Positions 5,359 to 9,026 of a stretch of DNA of 9,026 bases are shown here, piece by piece. Position 1 is the stretch's first letter; each line of letters starts with the position of its first letter. The notes beneath the pieces are model-generated. The model did no database searches. It was not told the DNA's origin and worked only from the letters and a program-made list of their open reading frames with translations. Location: NCBI GenBank assembly GCA_035637315.1, contig DASPXK010000251.1, positions 1 through 9,026 on the forward strand, written 5' to 3'. The DNA is from DASPXK01 sp035637315 (GTDB lineage: Bacteria > Chloroflexota > UBA6077 > JACCZL01). Both the position numbers and the translations under genes were made by a program.

Positions 5359-7364
5359 AACTCTACCAGCACCGCCCCACCCTCGACTGTGTCTCCCTCG
5401 CGGCACCGCACCGCCTGGACCGTGCCGTCGCGCGGCGCGGCAACAGTGTGTTCGATCTTCATCGCTTCCAACACGAGCAGGGTCTGGTGCTCTCGGACTT
5501 GCTGTCCCTCGCGGACCGCTACCTTGACCACCCGCCCAGGCATTGGGGCTTCTAGCCGAGTCGGTCCCCCGGGCTCGACCGACTGGCCGCTCGTCGCCTC
5601 GATCGACGGCGGCAAGGCGCGCGCGAGCCTGAACGTCGACTCGCCGTCAGCTACGATCACCCCGCCCTCCACGCGGCTCACGCGAAGCATCCAGCGCCGC
5701 TCACCCGAGTTGACCGAAACCCGCCCGTCGGCTTCGGCAACCGCCAGGTAGGTCTGGCCTTCGACCGAGACCGACCACGCCGAGCCAATGGCGGCGCCCC
5801 CGCAAGCGCCCGCGCTGCAAGGCCGGGCGGCCCGCGAGGCGACGACCGCGCGCGGTGAGGTCTCCCCTTGATATGCCAGGACGACGCCTTCTTCCAGGAG
5901 ACGCCAGGGCTTGCTGGACCGCCACGGGTCCGCCGACGGCTCAGCGACCGGAGTGCTCAGCTCGAACGCCGCGGCTCCTGCCAGCAGCTCTGCAGGCGCA
6001 GGCCCGCCGCTCGGCGGCCGCCACTCACGGGCCAGGAAATCGGTCGTCGCCTGTCCGTTCGAGAAGGTCGGATGGGCCAGGACCCAGCGGAGCAGCGGCA
6101 GATTCGTGGCCACACCCGAGACCACGTACCGCTCGACAGCCCAGCCTGCCCTCGCCAGCGCTGTCGCCCGGTCTTCGCCGAACGCGACCAGCTTGGCAAG
6201 CATGGCGTCGTAATACGTATTCACGCGGTCGCCGGCAGCGTAGCCCACGTCGTGCCGCAGCCCGTGGCCAGGCGGCGGCTCGAACCGCTCGAGGCGGCCG
6301 GCCGAGGGCTGGTAGTCGTGGGCCGGGTCCTCGGCATACAGCCGACACTCGATGGCGTGGCCGCGCAGCACGACGTCGTCCTGGCTGAGTCCGAGCGGCA
6401 AGCCGGCCGCGATTGCAAGCTGGCGTTGGACCAGGTCCAGCCCGGTCACCAGCTCTGTGACTGGATGCTCCACCTGGAGGCGGGTGTTCATCTCGATGAA
6501 GTAGAACTGGCCGTGCTCGTCCAGCAGGAACTCACACGTCCCCGCGTTCCAGTAACCGGCCGCTCGGGCGACGCGCACGGCGGCCTCCCCTAGCGCGGTC
6601 CGAAGCTCGGGGCTGACCGCCGGCGAGGGGCTCTCCTCGATCACCTTTTGGTGGCGTCGCTGCACGCTGCAATCGCGCTCGCCCAGATGGATCAGGGCGC
6701 CCTGCTGGTCGCCCAGGACCTGCACCTCGACGTGTCGGGCCGGGGAGATGTATCGCTCCAGGATGATCGTGTCGTGCCCGAAGGCCGCGCGCGCCTCCCG
6801 CCGGGCCCCCTGGAGCGCCTCGCCGAACCCTTCAGCCTCGCGCACCACGCGCATCCCACGCCCGCCGCCACCTGTGGCCGCCTTGATCAAGAGCGGGAAG
6901 CCCACCCCCCTGGCATGCTTTAGCAGCGTCTCGTCCGCCTGGTCCGGGTCGTCGTAGCCGGGCACGATCGCCACTCCATGCTCGGCCACCAGCCGGCGAG
7001 CGGCCGCCTTGTCGCCCATCAGCCGCATCGCGTTCGGCGGCGGACCGACGAAGGCCAGGCCGGCCGCCGCGCACGCCTCGGCGAAGGCGGGGTTCTCAGA
7101 GAGGAACCCGTAACCCGGATGGAGCGCCTCGGCGCCCGCCCGCCGCGCTACGTCCAGGACGCGCTCGATGTTCAGATAGCTCTCGCTGGCCGGCGGCGGG
7201 CCGAGCAAGTGAGCCTCGTCCGCCAGACGGGTGTGGAGTGCACCGTGGTCAGCCTCGGAGTAGACGGCGATCGCCCGAGCGCCCAGCTCCTGGCAGGCCC
7301 GAATCAGGCGGACGGCGATCTCGCCACGGTTGGCGATCAGCACTCGGCCGAACGGGGCCCTCAT
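5343..7364 (-). CDS. Biotin-dependent acyl-CoA carboxylase, biotin carboxylase/BCCP subunit (probable 3-methylcrotonyl-CoA carboxylase alpha)
   Basis: 673 residues, the size of MCC/PCC alpha subunits (about 650-700). Order of domains: biotin carboxylase N-domain (FGRVLIANRGEIAVRLIRAC, 5-24; LHPGYGFLSEN, 81-91), ATP-grasp with the glycine loop GGGGRGM (165-171), HLGERDCSVQRRHQK (226-240), the catalytic EMNTRLQVEHPVTE (291-304), and the carboxylase C-domain (IECRLYAEDP, 338-347; NTYYDAMLAKL, 382-392). A less conserved BT-like linker follows (about 455-600). A C-terminal biotinyl domain carries EAPMPG (605-610) and LEAMKIEH, where Lys636 is the biotin attachment site. It carboxylates biotin using ATP and bicarbonate; a separate carboxyltransferase subunit, absent here, would pass the carboxyl to the acyl-CoA. 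The adjacent HMG-CoA lyase makes 3-methylcrotonyl-CoA the best substrate guess; propionyl-, acetyl- or geranyl-CoA remain possible. The ATG start is set by the family N-terminus; no clear ribosome site is visible. Confidence 0.88.
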   Translation of the reverse strand: MRAPFGRVLIANRGEIAVRLIRACQELGARAIAVYSEADHGALHTRLADEAHLLGPPPASESYLNIERVLDVARRAGAEALHPGYGFLSENPAFAEACAAAGLAFVGPPPNAMRLMGDKAAARRLVAEHGVAIVPGYDDPDQADETLLKHARGVGFPLLIKAATGGGGRGMRVVREAEGFGEALQGARREARAAFGHDTIILERYISPARHVEVQVLGDQQGALIHLGERDCSVQRRHQKVIEESPSPAVSPELRTALGEAAVRVARAAGYWNAGTCEFLLDEHGQFYFIEMNTRLQVEHPVTELVTGLDLVQRQLAIAAGLPLGLSQDDVVLRGHAIECRLYAEDPAHDYQPSAGRLERFEPPPGHGLRHDVGYAAGDRVNTYYDAMLAKLVAFGEDRATALARAGWAVERYVVSGVATNLPLLRWVLAHPTFSNGQATTDFLAREWRPPSGGPAPAELLAGAAAFELSTPVAEPSADPWRSSKPWRLLEEGVVLAYQGETSPRAVVASRAARPCSAGACGGAAIGSAWSVSVEGQTYLAVAEADGRVSVNSGERRWMLRVSRVEGGVIVADGESTFRLARALPPSIEATSGQSVEPGGPTRLEAPMPGRVVKVAVREGQQVREHQTLLVLEAMKIEHTVAAPRDGTVQAVRCREGDTVEGGAVLVELASSE

Positions 7365-7387
7365 ATCCGCGATAGCTTACCGTAGCA

Positions 7388-7447
7388 CACGGCATGCCGT
7401 GCCCCCTAGGGGTCCTGTCTTTGAAGGGCACGGCATGCCGTGCCCTT
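7388..7447. repeat. Pair of GGCATGCC-centred palindromes
   Basis: CACGGCATGCCGTG (7388-7401) is a perfect 14-bp palindrome. GGGCACGGCATGCCGTGCCC (7426-7445) is a perfect 20-bp palindrome that extends to 24 bp at 7424-7447 with AA/TT. A 10-bp palindrome CCCCTAGGGG (7403-7412) lies between them. The right copy overlaps the TAA stop (7446-7448) of the zinc-ribbon gene, and the left copy ends 24 bases before the carboxylase ATG. There is no T-run, so intrinsic termination is not clear. Most likely these are copies of an interspersed palindromic repeat. Confidence 0.7.
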
Positions 7448-7691
7448 ACTGGGCCGCCAGGCCAATCATCGGGTCGCGGTAGACCGGACCGCCGCAGTGG
7501 CAGCAGCGCACGATCCCGCGCTCCACCCGAAGCCGGCCGTTGCAGCCAGGGTGCTGGATAGCGCGGCCGTCGACGATGTCGCCGACGACGCGGCCGCACA
7601 TTAAGCAAGCGAGCTCGGCCTCGATCCTCAGCGGTGAAATGGTCCTCGGTCGAGGCGCCCCGGCCGCGGGAGCTTGAAGTGCTAGAGCCAT
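7446..7691 (-). CDS. Small zinc-ribbon protein of unknown function
   Basis: 81 residues. After an Ala/Pro-rich N-terminus come C29-x2-C32 (CLMCG), then H47-x2-C50 (HPGC), then C63-x2-C66 (CCHCGG, with an extra C64). The two CxxC knuckles about 30 residues apart suggest one zinc ribbon, and the central HxxC could contribute a second site. Zinc ribbons of this size occur in small transcription regulators, in RNA-binding proteins and in chaperones or adaptors of larger complexes; nothing here decides between them. The ATG at 7691 is chosen over an open extension to 7799 because AGGAGG (7701-7706) sits 9 bases upstream and the extension is not protein-like. The gene is divergent from the E1-alpha gene and upstream of the carboxylase on the same strand (82-base gap), so a link to branched-chain catabolism is possible but unproven. 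Confidence 0.72.
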   Translation of the reverse strand: MALALQAPAAGAPRPRTISPLRIEAELACLMCGRVVGDIVDGRAIQHPGCNGRLRVERGIVRCCHCGGPVYRDPMIGLAAQ

Positions 7692-7775
7692 CTCTTTTGT
7701 CCTCCTGGTGCCACGGACAGCTTCGTGGCTAGATGCTCTCATCCAGGACCACGATACGCCGCCGGGCGGGCAAGA

Positions 7776-7806
7776 ACTATCGTCGCGCCGACTCTCCAAC
7801 TGTCAA
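7776..7806 (-). promoter_or_regulatory. Candidate promoter for the zinc-ribbon gene
   Basis: On the minus strand a perfect TTGACA lies at 7806 to 7801. The nearest acceptable -10 is GATAGT (7781 to 7776, 4 of 6), with a long 19-bp spacer. Transcription would start near 7770, about 80 bases before the ATG at 7691. Confidence 0.35.
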
Positions 7807-7816
7807 TTTGCCGACA

Positions 7817-7860
7817 CCTCACCCCCAAACCCCCTCTCCCAAGCGTGGGAGAGGGGGAGG
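7817..7860. repeat. C-rich hairpin repeat, copy 2, in the divergent promoter region
   Basis: CCTCACCCCCAAACCCCC starts a copy of the same repeat family as the 3341-3377 terminator. CCCCCTCTCCCA (7830-7841) pairs perfectly with TGGGAGAGGGGG (7846-7857), giving a 12-bp stem with an AGCG loop. It lies 13 bases upstream of the E1-alpha -10 element and replaces the expected -35 region. There is no T-run, so it is not an intrinsic terminator here. Confidence 0.75.
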
Positions 7861-7867
7861 GACGCCC

Positions 7868-7876
7868 TGTTACAAT
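7868..7876 (+). promoter_or_regulatory. Extended -10 promoter for the E1-alpha gene
   Basis: TG-T-TACAAT (7868-7876) is an extended -10 element with 5 of 6 matches in the hexamer. The -35 position (about 7848-7853) falls in the G-rich half of the hairpin repeat and has no match, which fits an extended -10 promoter. Initiation near 7883 would leave a leader of about 20 bases carrying GGAGG (7894-7898) before the ATG. Confidence 0.5.
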
Positions 7877-7902
7877 GCCTCTACCAGGCGGGCGGAGGGA
7901 TC

Positions 7903-8931
7903 ATGGCGCGGGTCATCGAGAAGCAGACGCTGACGATCGAGAACCGTCACGCGGCCCTCGGTCTAGCCGACGCTGACGTGGTCCGGATGTACCGCCTGAT
8001 GGTTCTCGCGCGGCGGACGAGCGAGCGGACCCTGACGCTGGCTCTTCAGGGCAGGGTCGCGATCGCGATCCCGGCCGAGGGGCACGAGGCTGCCCAGGTT
8101 GGCGCCGTGTCGGCGTTGGAGCCGGCCGACTACCTCTACCCGTTCTACCGCGGCGTTGGGTCCGCGCTGGCGCGCGGACAGTCGGTCCGCCAGGTGATGC
8201 TGGACCATTTCGGCAGGGCCGAGGCGCAGAACAGCGGCGGCCGCCAGATGCCCTGCCACTGGTCGGACCCGGCCCTGCACCTGATGACCAACTCGAGCAG
8301 CGTCGGGACCCACATTCCTCACGCGGCCGGGACCGCGCTCGCATCGAGGCTACTCGGAGAAGCGGCCGTCGCCTACGCCTCCTTCGGCGAGGGAGCCGCG
8401 AGCAAGGCCGACTTTCACGAAGGCTTGAACTTCGCGGCCATCCACAAGCTGCCGGTCGTCTACGTCTGCGAGAACAACCGCTACGCGATCTCGGTCCCCT
8501 TTCAGCTCGAGTCGCCAGTGCAGAGCGTGGCCGACCGCGCCAATGCCTACGGGATACCCGGCCAGTCGATCGACGGAATGGACGTGCTGGCGGTGTACGC
8601 TTCAGTCCGCGCGGCTCGCGAGCGAGCGCTTCGGGGCAATGGCCCCAGCCTGGTCGAGGCGCGCGTCTACCGCTACAGCCTGCACACCAGCCACGTCGGC
8701 ATGGACAACTACCGCGCGCAGGAAGAGATCGAGCGGGAGCGAGTCCACGACCCGCTGCCCGCCTTCCGCAATTACCTGCTTGGCCTCGGCCTTCTGTCCG
8801 ACGCGGAGGGCGATGCGCTGGCGGCCGAGGTAGACGCCGAGGTCGACGCCGCCGTCGAATACGCCGAACAGGCCCCTGCCCCACCCTCCGAGCAGGCGAC
8901 CTGGCACGTGTTGGCCGGGGAGCAAACCTAA
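7903..8931 (+). CDS. 2-oxoacid dehydrogenase E1 component, alpha subunit (branched-chain type)
   Basis: 342 residues, normal for the alpha chain of heterotetrameric thiamine-diphosphate E1 enzymes. Seen in order: RMYRLMVLARRTSERTLTL (28-46); PAEGHEAAQVG (57-67); YPFYRGVGSALARG (79-92); GGRQMPCHW (112-120); HAAGTALASR (140-149); the thiamine motif GEG (162-164) to ENN (190-192), with SFGEGAASKADFHEGLNFAA; and RYAISVP (193-199). GEGAAS rather than the GDGA of pyruvate enzymes points to branched-chain 2-oxoacid dehydrogenase. The enzyme decarboxylates branched-chain 2-oxoacids and passes the acyl group to lipoyl-E2. E1-beta is expected immediately downstream but is outside the window. The loop HTSHVGMDNYR (261-271) departs from the usual HTSDD-type loop. 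The ATG has GGAGG 4 bases upstream; further upstream the frame runs through repeat and promoter sequence. Its TAA stop is part of the terminal inverted repeat. Confidence 0.9.
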   Translation: MARVIEKQTLTIENRHAALGLADADVVRMYRLMVLARRTSERTLTLALQGRVAIAIPAEGHEAAQVGAVSALEPADYLYPFYRGVGSALARGQSVRQVMLDHFGRAEAQNSGGRQMPCHWSDPALHLMTNSSSVGTHIPHAAGTALASRLLGEAAVAYASFGEGAASKADFHEGLNFAAIHKLPVVYVCENNRYAISVPFQLESPVQSVADRANAYGIPGQSIDGMDVLAVYASVRAARERALRGNGPSLVEARVYRYSLHTSHVGMDNYRAQEEIERERVHDPLPAFRNYLLGLGLLSDAEGDALAAEVDAEVDAAVEYAEQAPAPPSEQATWHVLAGEQT

Positions 8932-9026
8932 CCCCCCAGCCCCCTTCCCTAAAGGGAAGGGGGGCCAGTCAACATGCTCCCCCTTCCCTTTAGGGAAGGG
9001 GGCTGGGGGGTTAGGTTTGCTCCCCG
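8916..9026. repeat. 48-bp perfect inverted repeat built from two C-rich hairpin elements
   Basis: Bases 8916-8963 are the exact reverse complement of 8979-9026, with a 15-base spacer (8964-8978). Each arm contains its own hairpin, CCCCCTTCCC paired with GGGAAGGGGG (left arm 8940-8949 with 8954-8963), so the sequence can fold as two small hairpins or one long cruciform. The left arm includes the last four codons and TAA stop of the E1-alpha gene, and the right arm repeats those bases inverted. The hairpin cores belong to the same family as 3341-3377 and 7817-7860. The arm ends exactly at the window edge, so its true length is unknown. Confidence 0.85.

Noticed and set aside
7708..7902. 65-codon N-terminal extension of E1-alpha
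   Set aside because: It runs through the C-rich hairpin and the TACAAT promoter element, and a ribosome site precedes the ATG at 7903.
7913..8884. 323-codon open frame on the minus strand
   Set aside because: Antisense to E1-alpha and composed almost wholly of Arg, Pro, Ser and Gly, typical of a shadow frame in GC-rich DNA.
1..9026. Defence system, phage, integron, transposase, tRNA or rRNA gene
   Set aside because: No protein or RNA signature for any of these was seen. The window holds housekeeping and catabolic genes with non-coding repeats, and I do not claim a new gene system.

Overview
The window is GC-rich, densely coded bacterial DNA. Its interspersed repeats (C-rich hairpins beginning CCTMACCCCC, heptamer blocks, GGCATGCC palindromes and a GATCTCGG/CCGAGATC palindrome) and its gene content resemble environmental Chloroflexota. 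That assignment is an inference from repeat style and protein families, because no rRNA or other marker gene is present. The left edge cuts a gene. The right edge falls exactly on the end of a long inverted repeat, as would happen if an assembly contig broke there.

Layout. At 1-60 is the tail of an unidentified + strand gene. A DinB-like protein (238-720, +) follows behind a good sigma-70-type promoter. Reading back towards it on the minus strand is a decayed Clp-fold serine protease gene of the SDH type (861-1610), with two frameshifts, an in-frame amber codon and a recognisable tail beyond that stop. A MITE-like palindrome (about 1658-1733) separates it from a minus-strand gene for a membrane-anchored or secreted protein (1747-2550). 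A divergent intergenic region (2551-2779) holds short direct repeats, a heptamer repeat block and promoters facing both ways. A DUF151 bifunctional nuclease gene (2780-3337, +) ends in a textbook intrinsic terminator, itself a copy of the C-rich repeat.

From 7364 down to 3384 on the minus strand is a tight three-gene unit: acyl-CoA carboxylase biotin subunit (MccA type), hydroxymethylglutaryl-CoA lyase, and an unrecognised coiled-coil protein. A small zinc-ribbon protein (7446-7691, -) lies just upstream of it. Divergent from that, on the + strand, is the E1-alpha subunit of a branched-chain 2-oxoacid dehydrogenase (7903-8931).

The metabolic genes fit leucine/isovalerate catabolism. E1-alpha would act in oxidative decarboxylation of branched-chain 2-oxoacids, the biotin subunit in carboxylation of 3-methylcrotonyl-CoA, and the lyase in cleaving HMG-CoA to acetyl-CoA and acetoacetate. 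The carboxyltransferase subunit, acyl-CoA dehydrogenase, hydratase and E1-beta are not in the window.

I found no defence system, CRISPR array, tRNA, rRNA or transposase gene. The most distinctive property is that interspersed repeats sit on gene boundaries and supply stop codons, a start codon, a terminator or promoter-adjacent sequence.
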